A stretch of DNA of 64,000 nucleotides from Solirubrobacter deserti. Lineage in GTDB: Bacteria > Actinomycetota > Thermoleophilia > Solirubrobacterales > Solirubrobacteraceae. Positions 9,853 through 19,311 of this stretch are shown piece by piece (position 1 is the first letter of the stretch; every line of letters begins with the position of its first letter). The position numbers and the translations under genes are program-made. Below the pieces are notes generated by a model, which was not told where the DNA came from, did no database searches, and saw nothing but the letters and a program-made list of their open reading frames with translations. Where the stretch lies: contig NZ_QPKJ02000002.1 in NCBI RefSeq assembly GCF_003344625.1, forward strand, positions 806,001 through 870,000. Direction: 5' to 3'.

Positions 9853-11576
9853 CGCGGGCGCGGGGAGAAGAGCCGCTGGCCGGCGCGCACCAGCACCGAG
9901 CGGCCCCCGCGCCGCGGCCACACCGACACGGCACCCTCGCGCACGTACACCGTGGTGCCGGCGCACGTGTCCTGCGTGCGCCACCGCGTTCCGCGCACCG
10001 TCGCCACGCTGCCGTTGCCGCGCGTGCGGAACGAGCCGCCGCGGTCAGAGCCCCAGAGCGAGCGCTTCCTTTTGCGCTTGCTGCCCTGGGCGGCCGAGGC
10101 GCGCTCGGACCGGGTGCAGCTCAGCGGCCCGGCCAGGGCGAGCTCGGTCATCCCGGTGGCGGTCTGCTTGACGCGGAACTTGCCGCCGTCGAAGTCGCCG
10201 GACTGCGATCGGCCGTCCACCTGCGCGGTCACGCGCACCTTGCCGGCCTCGGTGTCGAGCACGACGCCGAGCGGGAGCACCGTGCTGCCGGTGAGCCGCA
10301 CGTAGTCGGTCGAGGGCGGGACCCGGTACTCGACCGTGCCGCTGAGCACGCCGACGGCGACGCTTCTGCCCTGCACCGGACCGTCAGGCGCCGCCGGCGG
10401 GGCGGCGGCCCGCGTGACCGTGAGCGGCTCCGAGGAGGCGCTGCCCGCGGAGGTCGTCGCCGTGACGCGTACGGCGTGCTCTCCCGGCCCCAGCGCGGTC
10501 AGCGGGAGCCGCGCCGGGACGGCTGCGGTCGCCCCGGCGAGCGGCGCGTCGGCGAACGCGCGCCACGTCCCGTCGGCCTCGCGCCGCTCAGCGCTGACGC
10601 GGCCCTCGACGCCGTTGGCGTTCACCGGCGCGGAGACCGCGTCGCCGGTCGCCGTGGGCTCGCCGACGACGGGCGGCACCGTGACGCGGACCAGATACGG
10701 CGGGCGGTCGAGTCCCATCCACATGCGTCCGTCCGGCCCCGCGGCGAGCGCCACGCCCTGCGCCGCGGGATCGAGGCCTTCGCTGATCACCGTCGGGGCT
10801 TCGCCGGGGACGATCCGCGCGATGGCGCCCCGCGCCGCTCCCCACAGCGCGCCGTCCGGCCCGGCGGCCAGCGCGCCGACCGGCGAGCCGATCGCGTACG
10901 GGGTGGGATCGTGCACGGATGCCACCGTCGTGCTCTGCGCGTACCACAGCGACCCGCGCGGGCCGGGGGCGATCGCCGTCGGGGCGGCGCCGACCCAGCG
11001 GTAGCTGACGGCCCCGTCGGTCGTCATGCGGCCGAGCCAGGGAGCGGCGGTGAACCACAGCGCCCCGTCCGCGCCCGCGACGATCGCGCGCGGGTTCTCG
11101 GTCACGATCGGATGGGTGACCTCGGTCCCGGAGCCGGGCGTGTAGCGCGTGATCGCGTCCGGAGCGGCGTCGACGGTCATCCACAGCGCGCCGTCCGGTC
11201 CGCTCGCGAACGCGGTCGGCCGGCCGTACGCGAGCGAGAGCGGCGCGGAACCCAGCCGCGCGAACGACCCCGATCCGCCCGCGAGCGTGAACCACAGGTC
11301 GCCCTCGTGGCGCGCGAGCGCGGCCGGGCGCCGGTCGGCCGGGAACCCGCCGAGCCCGCCCGTGGCCGCGTACGAGACCGCGCCCGCGGGCGTCATCCGC
11401 ACGACGCGCCCGGGATCGGCGGGCAGCGTCGCCCACATCGCCCCGTCGGGCCCGGCGACGATCGCGTCGGGCACGTCGGCGAGCCCTGCGACCGGCTGCA
11501 CGCGTTGCGCCGCGGCCATCTGCGGCAGTGCGAGGACGGCCCCGGCGCACGCGAGGAGACTGACGACCCATCTCAT
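9849..11576 (-). CDS. Secreted Vgb-like beta-propeller protein with C-terminal FecR-like domain
   Basis: 575 aa with a signal peptide (MRWVVSLLACAGAVLALPQMAAA). Residues about 25-300 contain repeated GPDGALW/GADGALWF blades like those of virginiamycin B lyase (streptogramin lyase) propellers. A linker with an Ig-like region follows, and the C-terminus contains a FecR-like segment (SVATVRGTRW..VYVREGAVSVW..VRAGQRL). True lyase activity is unproven; such propellers are often binding modules. The stop overlaps the ATG of the CHASE2/HD-GYP gene, and FecR-CHASE2 pairing is a known genomic association, so this may supply the extracellular input for that sensor (inference). Confidence 0.78.
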   Translation of the reverse strand: MRWVVSLLACAGAVLALPQMAAAQRVQPVAGLADVPDAIVAGPDGAMWATLPADPGRVVRMTPAGAVSYAATGGLGGFPADRRPAALARHEGDLWFTLAGGSGSFARLGSAPLSLAYGRPTAFASGPDGALWMTVDAAPDAITRYTPGSGTEVTHPIVTENPRAIVAGADGALWFTAAPWLGRMTTDGAVSYRWVGAAPTAIAPGPRGSLWYAQSTTVASVHDPTPYAIGSPVGALAAGPDGALWGAARGAIARIVPGEAPTVISEGLDPAAQGVALAAGPDGRMWMGLDRPPYLVRVTVPPVVGEPTATGDAVSAPVNANGVEGRVSAERREADGTWRAFADAPLAGATAAVPARLPLTALGPGEHAVRVTATTSAGSASSEPLTVTRAAAPPAAPDGPVQGRSVAVGVLSGTVEYRVPPSTDYVRLTGSTVLPLGVVLDTEAGKVRVTAQVDGRSQSGDFDGGKFRVKQTATGMTELALAGPLSCTRSERASAAQGSKRKRKRSLWGSDRGGSFRTRGNGSVATVRGTRWRTQDTCAGTTVYVREGAVSVWPRRGGRSVLVRAGQRLFSPRPR

Positions 11577-11651
11577 CCTTGATGCTTTCTAGCCGACCGG
11601 CGGTTGCTCCGGGCAACATTGGCCGAATGTCGGCGCATATGGGCACCGGTC

Positions 11652-14345
11652 TCAGGTCGCGAGCGCGGCTTTGAGCTGCGAGCGGCCCTTGATGCCGAGC
11701 TTCGTGTACGCGCGGCCGAGATGGACCTCGACCGTCTTGAGGCTCACGAACAGCGTCTCGGCGATCTCGCGGTTGCGCAGCCCGCGGACGGCGAGCTCGG
11801 CGACGCGGCGCTCGGAGGCGGTGAGCGCGTCCACGCCGCTGAAGGCCAGCCGCTGCGGGCGCGCGCCCGCGACGACCAGCTCCTCGTGCACGCGCTCCTC
11901 CAGCGCGGTGGCTCCCACACGGTGGGCGAGGTCGCGCGCCTCCCGCAGCGGCGTGCGCGCCTCCGCCCGGCGGCCCTCGCGACGCAGCGCGAAGCCCAGC
12001 TCGGCGGCCGCGATGGCCTTCACGAGCGGCAGCGGCGAGCGGTTCGCGGCCTCGACCGCGCGCTGCGGATCCCCGATCGCCAGGTGCAGGACGGCTTCGG
12101 CTCCCGCGGCCTCGCGGGCGCGGGCCTTGGCGATCTCGGCCTGCGCGAACGCCACCGCCTCCTCCTCACGCCCGAGCGCCTTCAGCGCCCGGATGCGCAG
12201 CGCGTGCGAGTCCTCGCGCAGGCCGATCAACCACCGGCGCGCCGTGTCGGCGGCCTCCTGGCGGGCGAGCGCTTCGAGCGCGGCTTCGGGCTCGCCGTCC
12301 TCGAGCAGCACGCGGGCGTGCACGGCGGCGAGGCCGAAGATCGACGCCGTCGGGCCCAGGTCCGGGAGCGACGCCAGCGCCTGGCGCGCGCCCGCGAGGT
12401 CGCCGCGGTCGAGCAGGACGCCGGCGAGCGTGGTGCCGATCGCCAGCTCCGGGATCGTCGCGCCCTGCGCGAGCTCCAGCCCGTGGCGGGCGAGGTCCTC
12501 CGCGCGCCGCAGGTGGCCGAAGCGCCGTTCCCAGCGGGCCTCCATCCACGCGCTCGCGCCCGACGAGGAGCGCGAGCCGGCGCGGTCGGTCAGGTCGCTG
12601 AGGGCGCGCGTCGCCTCCTTGGCCTCGTCGGCGGCCTCCACGGCGTGCAGCGCCTCGATCGCCCACAGCGCCGCGAAGCGCTCCACGCCGAGGCGCGCGA
12701 ACACGGTCGAGTTCGCGAAGGCGCGCCGCCACGCGGGCAGCACCTCCGAGCGCGGCGCGCCGGCCATCGCCCGCAGGTGGGCGAGATGGCAGAGGACCGT
12801 CGGCCGGTTCGTGTGCGCGTGGGCCTCGACCGTCTCGTGGTACTCCTGCGCGTCGTCGTCCCGGTAGGCGAGCGCCTCCACCAGCTGGTCCTCGAGCTCG
12901 CCCCGCCGCACCGGCGGCGTGAGGGCCAGCGTCGCCCGCAGCCGGGCGGCCGCGGCGCGCGGCTCGCTGCGCAGGATCAGCGCCGTCGCGGCCAGCTTGG
13001 TGGCCTCCACGGCCAGGTCGGGATCGGCCGCCGCGGCGTCGAGCGCGGGCAGCGGGTCCTCGCCCGCGCGGAACTGCGCCAGCCCCAGCGCGAGCTGGAC
13101 CGACGCGTCCTTGGGCTCCGCGCGGCCCAGCAGCCGCAGCGCCACGTCCGGCGCGCCCTCCGCGAGCGCGCGCCGACCGGCGTTCGCGAGGATCTCAGCC
13201 GCCCACGGGTCGGTGGTGGGCTCGGTGGCGAGCAGGTGCGTGGCGACGACGCCGTCCAGCGCGCCGTCCTCGTGCAGCAGCCGGGCCGCCTCGTGGTGCA
13301 GCCGCGAGCGCTCCGCGCCCAGATCCGCCTCGACCGTCTCGCGGATCATCGGGTGCACGAAGCGCGCGTCGGCCGCGTCGATCACGTTCGCGTTCGCGAG
13401 CGCGCGCAGCTGCAAGGCGGCCTGCGCCTCGTCCAGCCGCGCGAGCGCGGCGACGCGCCGCAGGCTGGTGGCGTCGCCGAGCACGGCCGTGGCGCGCGCG
13501 ACGGCCAGCGCGGCGGGTGAGAGGCTCCGGAGGCGGGCGGCGATCGTGCGCGGTACCGTCGTGCGGACGCGGTCGGCCTCGTCGGCACGGCCCTCGAACG
13601 CCGTGGCGCGCAGCAGCTCCGCCAGCAGGAGCGGGTTGCCGCGCGTGGTCTCGAAGCACGCCTCCACGAACGCGGGCTCCGCGTCCAGCCGCTCGTGCAC
13701 GAACGCCTTCACCGCGGATGCGGACAGCGCCTGCGGGCGCAGCACGCGGGTCGCAGGCGCGGTCGCCAGCCCGTCGATCAGCGCCTGCTCCGCGCCGGGC
13801 TCGGCGGGGCGCGCGCCGATCGCGAGCAGCACCGGGAGGTCCTCCACCCGCCGCGCGAGCGCGTCCAGGAAACGCAGGCTCGGCGCGTCCGCCCAGTGCG
13901 CGTCGTCCACCACGATCAGTAGCGGCTGCTCGGAGGCGAGGTTCGCGGCCAGCCAGTAGAGCCCGTACAGGGTGCTGTGCGCGGGGTCCTGCGCCTCCTG
14001 CGTGTGCGCGCTGGCGAAGACGGGCTCGGCCAGCCGCGCGGCGCCGGCGAACAGCCGCTCGCGGCGCGTCTCGTCCGCGCCGTGCAGCTCGGCGTCGAAC
14101 AGCTGGCGCACGATCCCGAACGCGAAGTCGCGCTCCAGTGGGCCGCCGGTCGCGGTCAGCACGCGGAAGCCCTGCTCGCCGCCCTCGCCGCGCAGGACAC
14201 GCAGAAGCGCCGTCTTGCCCTGGCCCGCGGGCGCCTCCAGCACCGCGACCGACCCGGAGGCGGCGCGGGCAGCGCCGAGCTGCGCGGAGAGCCCGGCCAA
14301 CTCGGCCCCGCGCTCGAGCAGCGTGTTGGGGCCCGCGTCGATCAC
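11652..14345 (-). CDS. LAL-type LuxR-family transcriptional regulator with AAA/STAND ATPase
   Basis: 897 aa from a GTG at 14345. Walker A GQGKT at residues 41-45 and Walker B LLIVVDDAH at about 142-150 mark an N-terminal ATPase; a long alpha-helical repeat region follows (about 400-820), and a LuxR DNA-binding domain ends the protein (LTASERRVAELAVRGLRNREIAETLFVS). This MalT-like architecture senses an unknown ligand through the helical region and activates transcription when ATP-bound. The gene is divergent from the secreted-protein gene at 14477, with a palindrome in between, making that gene a candidate target. Confidence 0.88.
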   Translation of the reverse strand: MIDAGPNTLLERGAELAGLSAQLGAARAASGSVAVLEAPAGQGKTALLRVLRGEGGEQGFRVLTATGGPLERDFAFGIVRQLFDAELHGADETRRERLFAGAARLAEPVFASAHTQEAQDPAHSTLYGLYWLAANLASEQPLLIVVDDAHWADAPSLRFLDALARRVEDLPVLLAIGARPAEPGAEQALIDGLATAPATRVLRPQALSASAVKAFVHERLDAEPAFVEACFETTRGNPLLLAELLRATAFEGRADEADRVRTTVPRTIAARLRSLSPAALAVARATAVLGDATSLRRVAALARLDEAQAALQLRALANANVIDAADARFVHPMIRETVEADLGAERSRLHHEAARLLHEDGALDGVVATHLLATEPTTDPWAAEILANAGRRALAEGAPDVALRLLGRAEPKDASVQLALGLAQFRAGEDPLPALDAAAADPDLAVEATKLAATALILRSEPRAAAARLRATLALTPPVRRGELEDQLVEALAYRDDDAQEYHETVEAHAHTNRPTVLCHLAHLRAMAGAPRSEVLPAWRRAFANSTVFARLGVERFAALWAIEALHAVEAADEAKEATRALSDLTDRAGSRSSSGASAWMEARWERRFGHLRRAEDLARHGLELAQGATIPELAIGTTLAGVLLDRGDLAGARQALASLPDLGPTASIFGLAAVHARVLLEDGEPEAALEALARQEAADTARRWLIGLREDSHALRIRALKALGREEEAVAFAQAEIAKARAREAAGAEAVLHLAIGDPQRAVEAANRSPLPLVKAIAAAELGFALRREGRRAEARTPLREARDLAHRVGATALEERVHEELVVAGARPQRLAFSGVDALTASERRVAELAVRGLRNREIAETLFVSLKTVEVHLGRAYTKLGIKGRSQLKAALAT

Positions 14346-14378
14346 TGCCCACTGATTGTGTCAGCGGGTCGCGCGCCA

Positions 14379-14408
14379 CCGAACGGGTGACGCAGAATCA
14401 CCGTTCGG
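14379..14408. promoter_or_regulatory. Palindromic operator candidate between divergent genes
   Basis: Arms CCGAACGGGTGA (14379-14390) and TCACCGTTCGG (14398-14408) are reverse complements apart from one extra G. The site lies between the LAL regulator start (14345, leftward) and the secreted-protein start (14477, rightward), where an operator for one or both is expected. It could alternatively form an RNA hairpin. Confidence 0.45.
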
Positions 14409-14476
14409 CGCATGAAGGCATCGTGAGAGGCCTGTAGCGTCGGGGGCCGTCATCAACGTCCGGGAGGGGAAGTGCC

Positions 14477-15193
14477 ATGAAGCGCTTGCTGGGGTTGGTC
14501 GTCGCGTTGAGCCTGCTGCCTGTGGGCACCGCGGCCGCGACAGGTGGGCGATCGGACATGCGGATCGTGGACAACCGCCTGTTCACGGTCGTCGACGGCC
14601 CGGGGTTCGTGGTCGGGCTCACGCAGTTCGGTCTGTACACGCACATCGACGACCGCCGCTTCGGCATCCCGTCGGCCGGTTACGACATCGTCCGCGACGA
14701 GCAGACCCTGCCGACGACGGTGCCCGCGATCCAGTGCGACAACGGCACCTACACCCTCGCGGCCCCGGCCGCGTTCAAGCGCGTGATCCGCAACTCCGCG
14801 CCCGGCCCGCGCCCGGCGCCGTACCCCGCTGCGTTCGGCTTCCCGTTCATCTTCACGTTCGTCGGCACGCTCGACGCGGAAGTGGTCAACCAGAACGGCG
14901 AGCGCTTCCGGCTGCTGATGTCCGACCTCGCGCACGAGGAGCTGGACCCGGGCCGGTCGTTCACCTCGACCAACCCGATCCACGCCTACATCGTCGACGC
15001 GCGCGGCCGCGTGCGCGACCGTGCTTCGCTCGTCGGGCGCGTGAGCGTGGACCTGCGCACCGGCCAGGCCAAGCACAACATCGTCGACGAGGGCACCTGC
15101 CACCAGACGGCGACGCGCTTCGGCCAGCCGGGCGTGACCGTCTTCGGTCCGTTCTTCGTGCTCCCGTTCCCGACGACGGTGATCCGCCGCTAG
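14477..15193 (+). CDS. Secreted protein of unknown function
   Basis: 238 aa, ATG at 14477 with a purine-rich GGGAGGGGAAG ribosome site just upstream. The N-terminus is a signal peptide (MKRLLGLVVALSLLPVGTAAA). No family is recognised; two cysteines (in IQCDNGTY and EGTCHQT) could form a disulfide in the mature protein. It is divergent from the LAL regulator and overlaps the convergent MFS gene by four bases at the 3' ends, leaving no room for a separate terminator. Confidence 0.7.
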   Translation: MKRLLGLVVALSLLPVGTAAATGGRSDMRIVDNRLFTVVDGPGFVVGLTQFGLYTHIDDRRFGIPSAGYDIVRDEQTLPTTVPAIQCDNGTYTLAAPAAFKRVIRNSAPGPRPAPYPAAFGFPFIFTFVGTLDAEVVNQNGERFRLLMSDLAHEELDPGRSFTSTNPIHAYIVDARGRVRDRASLVGRVSVDLRTGQAKHNIVDEGTCHQTATRFGQPGVTVFGPFFVLPFPTTVIRR

Positions 15194-16566
15194 CCGTCGC
15201 AAGCCCGACCGAGACCAGCCGCGCTGCGGTCGAGCCGGACGAGCGCGACCGCCGCGCCGAGCCCGGCGAAGACCGCGGCGCCGAGCACGCTGCGGTGGAA
15301 CGCGTCGGTGCCGTCGACCGCCGCGCCCAGCGCGATCGAGACCAGCAGCGCGAGCCCGAGCGAACCGCCGAGCTCGCGCGCGGTCTCCACCGCCCCGCCC
15401 GCCAGCCCGGCCTCGTCCCCGCGGACGCCCGCGAGCGCGGCGAGCGGCGCGGCCATCTCCGCCAAGCCGAGCCCGAGCCCGACCACCACGAAGCTCGGCG
15501 CGAGATCGGTCACGTAGGACGCCTGCTCGGGCACGCGTGCGAGCAGCAGCATCCCGGCGCCCATGATCGCCAGCCCGAGCGCGATCGTCCGCGCCGCGCC
15601 GATCCGGTTCACGCAGCGCGGCGCGACCGCGGCGGAGACGCCGAGCGACAGGAACGCGATCGGCAGCGTGGCCGCTCCCGAGGCGAGTGGCGACCAGCCC
15701 TGCACCTGCTGCTGAAACAGCGTGAGCTGGTAGATCAGCCCCAGGAAACTCGCCCACAGCAGGCCCGTGCTGACGTTCGCCCACACCAACGCCGGCCGCC
15801 GCAGCGTCGCGAGCGGGACCAGCGGGGCGGCGGCACGGCCCTCGTGCCCCACGAACCCGGCGAGCAGCGCGACCCCGCCCAGCAGCGGCGCCAGCGACGC
15901 CCACGCCAGCCATCCGTGCTCGATCGTCTGGTGCACGCCGAAGGCCACGGCCATCATCCCGAGCGTGAGCGCGAACGCGCCGCCGACGTCGGTGCGCGCC
16001 CGCTGCGCCCGCGCCTGGCCGTCCGGGAGCCGCGCCACCAGCGCGAGCAGGACGACCCCGATCGGCACGTTGAGAAAGAACGCCCACGGCCACCCGGGGC
16101 CCTGAACGAGCAAGCCGCCGAGCACGGAGCTGAACGCGGCCGCCGACCCGCCGGCCGCGCCGAAGATCCCCATCGCCCGGTTGCGCTCGGGTCCTTCCGC
16201 GAACGTGTGGGAGATGATCGCGAGCGCGTTCGGCGCGGCCAGCGCGGCGCCGAGGCCCTGGGCGGCGCGCGCGGCGATCAGCGCCTCGAGCGTTCCCGCC
16301 AGGCCGCCGACGAGCGAAGCGGCGGCCAGGACCGCGACGCCGGCCATGAGCACGCGGCGGTGGCCCGCCAGGTCGCCCAGCCGGCCGCCGAGCAGCAGGA
16401 AGCCGGCGACGAAGATCCCGTAGATCACCACCACCCACTGCAGGTCGGCCGGGTCGGCGCGCAGGTCGGACTGGATCGACGGCAGCGCCGTGTTGACGAT
16501 GGCGAGATCGATCACCGTCATCACCACCACGCCGCACATCAGCGCGAGGATTCGGTTGGAGCTCAT
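15190..16566 (-). CDS. MFS drug exporter, DHA2-like (EmrB/QacA type)
   Basis: 458 aa with about 14 predicted membrane helices. The motif ARAAQGLGAALAAPNALAIISHTF and the loop motif LGGRLGDLAGHRRVL (MFS motif A) place it in the 14-helix drug:H+ antiporter group. It probably exports a small hydrophobic molecule across the cytoplasmic membrane. It sits 30 bp downstream of the ECF sigma gene on the same strand and may be cotranscribed with it. Confidence 0.85.
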   Translation of the reverse strand: MSSNRILALMCGVVVMTVIDLAIVNTALPSIQSDLRADPADLQWVVVIYGIFVAGFLLLGGRLGDLAGHRRVLMAGVAVLAAASLVGGLAGTLEALIAARAAQGLGAALAAPNALAIISHTFAEGPERNRAMGIFGAAGGSAAAFSSVLGGLLVQGPGWPWAFFLNVPIGVVLLALVARLPDGQARAQRARTDVGGAFALTLGMMAVAFGVHQTIEHGWLAWASLAPLLGGVALLAGFVGHEGRAAAPLVPLATLRRPALVWANVSTGLLWASFLGLIYQLTLFQQQVQGWSPLASGAATLPIAFLSLGVSAAVAPRCVNRIGAARTIALGLAIMGAGMLLLARVPEQASYVTDLAPSFVVVGLGLGLAEMAAPLAALAGVRGDEAGLAGGAVETARELGGSLGLALLVSIALGAAVDGTDAFHRSVLGAAVFAGLGAAVALVRLDRSAAGLGRACDG

Positions 16567-16596
16567 ACCGGGACCGACCGGGCCGGGCCCGGACGT

Positions 16597-17526
16597 TCAT
16601 CGCACGGTCGGCGGCAACCCGAAGCGCGGGAAGTGCTCGGCGCCGATGAACGCCGTCACGGCGGCGATCCGGTCCTCGCGCACGTCCAGCACGTCGATCA
16701 CGTGCGCGGTGAACGCGCCCTCGGCCTCCCAGTAGCAGGCCACGGCCAGCTGCCCGTTCGCGCGCACCGGCACGTGGCGCCAGCGATGCCGGAACGGCCC
16801 TTCGAGCAGGAACGCGGTGATCGAGTCGTGCCCCTCGTACCAGGACGGCAGCGGCGGCATCGACCACGTCGCGTCCTCGGTCAGCAGCGCGAGCAGCCCG
16901 TCCACGTCGGCGTCGGCCAGCGCGCGCGTGTAGCGCTCCACCAGCTCACGCTGGCCCTGCTCGCCGAGGGCCTGCAGCGTGGCCTGCTGGCTGATCGGCG
17001 GCAGGCGCTCCTCGACCAGGGCCCGCGCGCGCTGCAGGGCCGAGTTCACGGACGCGCGCGTCGTCTCCATCGCGTCTGCGATCTCCTGCGCGGAGAAGCC
17101 GAGCACGTCGAACATCAGGAGCGCGGCGCGCTGGTTGGGCGGCAGGTGCTGGACGGCGGCCACGAACGCCAGCTCGACGGTCTCGGCGACCGCCGCCCGC
17201 TCGTCCGGCGCGTCCGCGAACGGCTCCAGCCACAGCACTTCGTGCCTCGCCTCCTCGTACGGCGTCGCCTCGGTCGAGGCGGGGGAGACCTCGACCGGCA
17301 GCACCCGCCGCTCCTTGCGGTCGAGCTCGTTCAGGCACGCGTTGGTCGCGATCGTGTGCAGCCAGGTGCGTAGGGAGGAGCGGCCCTCGAAGCGCTCGCG
17401 CCCGCGCCAGGCGCGCAGGCTCACCTCCTGCAGCACGTCCTCGGCGTCGTGCGGGGAGCCGAGCATGCGGTAGCAGTGGGCGCGCAGCTCGGAGCGGAAC
17501 GGACCGAGCGGATCGTCTTCGCGCAC
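16597..17526 (-). CDS. ECF sigma factor with C-terminal SnoaL-like domain
   Basis: 309 aa from a GTG at 17526 (VREDDPLGPFRSELRAHCYRML); a TTG at 17604 would add 26 low-complexity residues. Sigma region 2 (HCYRMLGSPHDAEDVLQEVSLRAWRG) and region 4 (LPPNQRAALLMFDVLGFSAQEIADAMETT) are clear. About 120 C-terminal residues form an NTF2/SnoaL-like domain (RYTRALADADVDGLLALLTEDATWSMPP). This architecture occurs in SigJ/ECF41-like and TIGR02960-type sigma factors, in which the C-terminal domain modulates activity in place of a classical anti-sigma factor. Confidence 0.85.
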   Translation of the reverse strand: MREDDPLGPFRSELRAHCYRMLGSPHDAEDVLQEVSLRAWRGRERFEGRSSLRTWLHTIATNACLNELDRKERRVLPVEVSPASTEATPYEEARHEVLWLEPFADAPDERAAVAETVELAFVAAVQHLPPNQRAALLMFDVLGFSAQEIADAMETTRASVNSALQRARALVEERLPPISQQATLQALGEQGQRELVERYTRALADADVDGLLALLTEDATWSMPPLPSWYEGHDSITAFLLEGPFRHRWRHVPVRANGQLAVACYWEAEGAFTAHVIDVLDVREDRIAAVTAFIGAEHFPRFGLPPTVR

Positions 17527-17631
17527 ACGGGGAACTCTAGGCCGTCCCGCCCGGTCGGCAGTGAGGGTTTCTCGCGGGGACGGGGTTCTAGTAGGTTCGC
17601 TCAACCGCCATGGGCAACTAAGGAGGGGCGG

Positions 17632-19266
17632 ATGAGAGGGTTGGGGAGAGCAGCCGTCGTGTCGGGCGCACTGCTTCTGCTACCGGCGAGCGCTTCGGCG
17701 ACACCACCGTCCGAGGCGGCAGCGCCGCTTCCGGAGGGCGCCGTGGTCTCGTCGAACCTCGAGTACGTCGGGCGCTCGCCCGAGGCTCGGGGCATCACCG
17801 AGGGCAAGTTCGACACGGTCCGGGGCAAGGACATCCTCGTCATCACCGGCCGGTTCGGGTTCAAGACGTACGACGTCGAGGACCCCGCGAAGCCGAAGCT
17901 GCTGGACGAGTTCCTCCCGCCGGAGCTGGCGGCGAACGGTTACTGGCAGAACGAGGACATGGAGCTCGACACCAAGCGCAAGCTGATCATCGGCGCGCTC
18001 GATCCTCGCCACACCGAGATCGACCAGTCGCAGTGCCCGGCCGGTGGCGGCGTCGCGCTCGCGGGCTGCAAGTCCGGCTTCTACGTCATCTCGTACGCGA
18101 ACCCGGCGGAGATGCGGCAGATCGGCGACTTCGTCGAGCTGCCCTCGGGGCACACGTCGAGCTGCATCCAGGGCTGCAAGTACATCTGGACCGGCGGCCC
18201 GGCCCGCAGCACGCCGCCGGCGCGTCTGCCGTCGGGTGAGATCCGCCCGCGCGTCGTGAACCCCGAGCAGGCGTGGCTCGGGCCGATCCTCGGCCCGCTC
18301 GACCCCACGCCGTGGAACTACACGCGTGACGTGGGCGACGGCCGGCCGATCTGGGTCACCGACCTCACGAACCCGTACAGGCCCGAGGTCTCCGACCAGC
18401 CGGTCGACATCTGGCGCAACGACGGCTACACGGACTACTCCCACGACGTCGACGAAGACGACGAGGGCATCGCCTGGGTGAGCGGACGCGGCGGCATCCG
18501 CGGCTACGCGACCTCCGGCTACCACCGTGACCCATACACGAACCAGTACCGCAGGGCCACGCCGTTCGAGCCCGTGCTCGTGGGCGGCGGCGGCGTCGCC
18601 GGCACGGCACAGCCCGTGATGCTCATGCACAACTCCGGCCGCCCGACCGACGGTTCGGTGCGGGCCGCCGGCGTCAAGCGCGGCAACGTCCTCGTCGGCA
18701 CCGAGGAGGACTTCACGCAGCCGTGCCAGAACAGCGGCAAGATCGTCCTGTCGGACCTGACCGACTCCTGGGGCGGCGAGGGCGCGCAGCAGTCCCGGCT
18801 GGACAAGCCGTACCGGATGAAGGCGCTGGACACGTTCCATCCGTTCATCGACTCGCCGGAGACGTCGACGGGCCCGACCGGGTGCTCGGCGCACTACTTC
18901 GAGATCGAGGGCCCGCTGCTCGGCGCTGGCTGGTACGCCCAGGGCACGCGCCTCATCGACATCTCCGACGCGCGTGACGTGCGCCAGGTCGGCTACTTCC
19001 GCGTCGCGTCCACGACGGCGAACGAAAGCTCGAACACGTGGGATATCGCGTTCCGTAGCGACCGCCGCAAGGGCGACCTCGTGTACGTGTTCGACATGAA
19101 TCGCGGTGTCGAGGTCCTGCGCCTCAAGAAGGGCGGCGCGTACGCAGCCGCGTCGATGAAGAAGGTCACCGCTCCGAACCTGCCGAGCAACGCGGCGTCG
19201 CCGGAGCCCGTCTCGTCGCTGGCGGTCGACGGCACGGGCCTCGTCTGCCCGCTGTTCGAGTACTAG
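17632..19266 (+). CDS. Secreted LVIVD-repeat-type protein
   Basis: 544 aa from the ATG at 17632, preceded by an AGGAGGGG ribosome site (17621-17628). Signal peptide MRGLGRAAVVSGALLLLPASASA, then a large beta-rich domain with blades such as ILVITGRFGFKTYDVEDPAKPKLL and GTRLIDISDARDVRQVGYFRV. These resemble LVIVD propeller blades. Six or more cysteines suggest disulfides in the exported form. No catalytic motif is recognised. It ends near the left arm of a convergent terminator. Confidence 0.75.
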   Translation: MRGLGRAAVVSGALLLLPASASATPPSEAAAPLPEGAVVSSNLEYVGRSPEARGITEGKFDTVRGKDILVITGRFGFKTYDVEDPAKPKLLDEFLPPELAANGYWQNEDMELDTKRKLIIGALDPRHTEIDQSQCPAGGGVALAGCKSGFYVISYANPAEMRQIGDFVELPSGHTSSCIQGCKYIWTGGPARSTPPARLPSGEIRPRVVNPEQAWLGPILGPLDPTPWNYTRDVGDGRPIWVTDLTNPYRPEVSDQPVDIWRNDGYTDYSHDVDEDDEGIAWVSGRGGIRGYATSGYHRDPYTNQYRRATPFEPVLVGGGGVAGTAQPVMLMHNSGRPTDGSVRAAGVKRGNVLVGTEEDFTQPCQNSGKIVLSDLTDSWGGEGAQQSRLDKPYRMKALDTFHPFIDSPETSTGPTGCSAHYFEIEGPLLGAGWYAQGTRLIDISDARDVRQVGYFRVASTTANESSNTWDIAFRSDRRKGDLVYVFDMNRGVEVLRLKKGGAYAAASMKKVTAPNLPSNAASPEPVSSLAVDGTGLVCPLFEY

Positions 19267-19284
19267 GCGAGCTCCGTCTTGGGT

Positions 19285-19309
19285 ACCGGCGCCCGCTCGG
19301 GGCGCCGGT
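19285..19309. terminator. Bidirectional hairpin terminator
   Basis: Perfect 10-bp inverted repeat ACCGGCGCCC / GGGCGCCGGT (19285-19294 and 19300-19309) with a 5-nt loop, between the converging stops at 19266 and 19312. Confidence 0.75.
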
Positions 19310-19311
19310 GC

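Noticed and set aside
8122..10305. Long plus-strand frame opposite the HD-GYP and propeller genes
   Set aside because: Low-complexity Arg/Ala composition; the opposite strand carries intact CHASE2, HD-GYP and FecR-like signatures.
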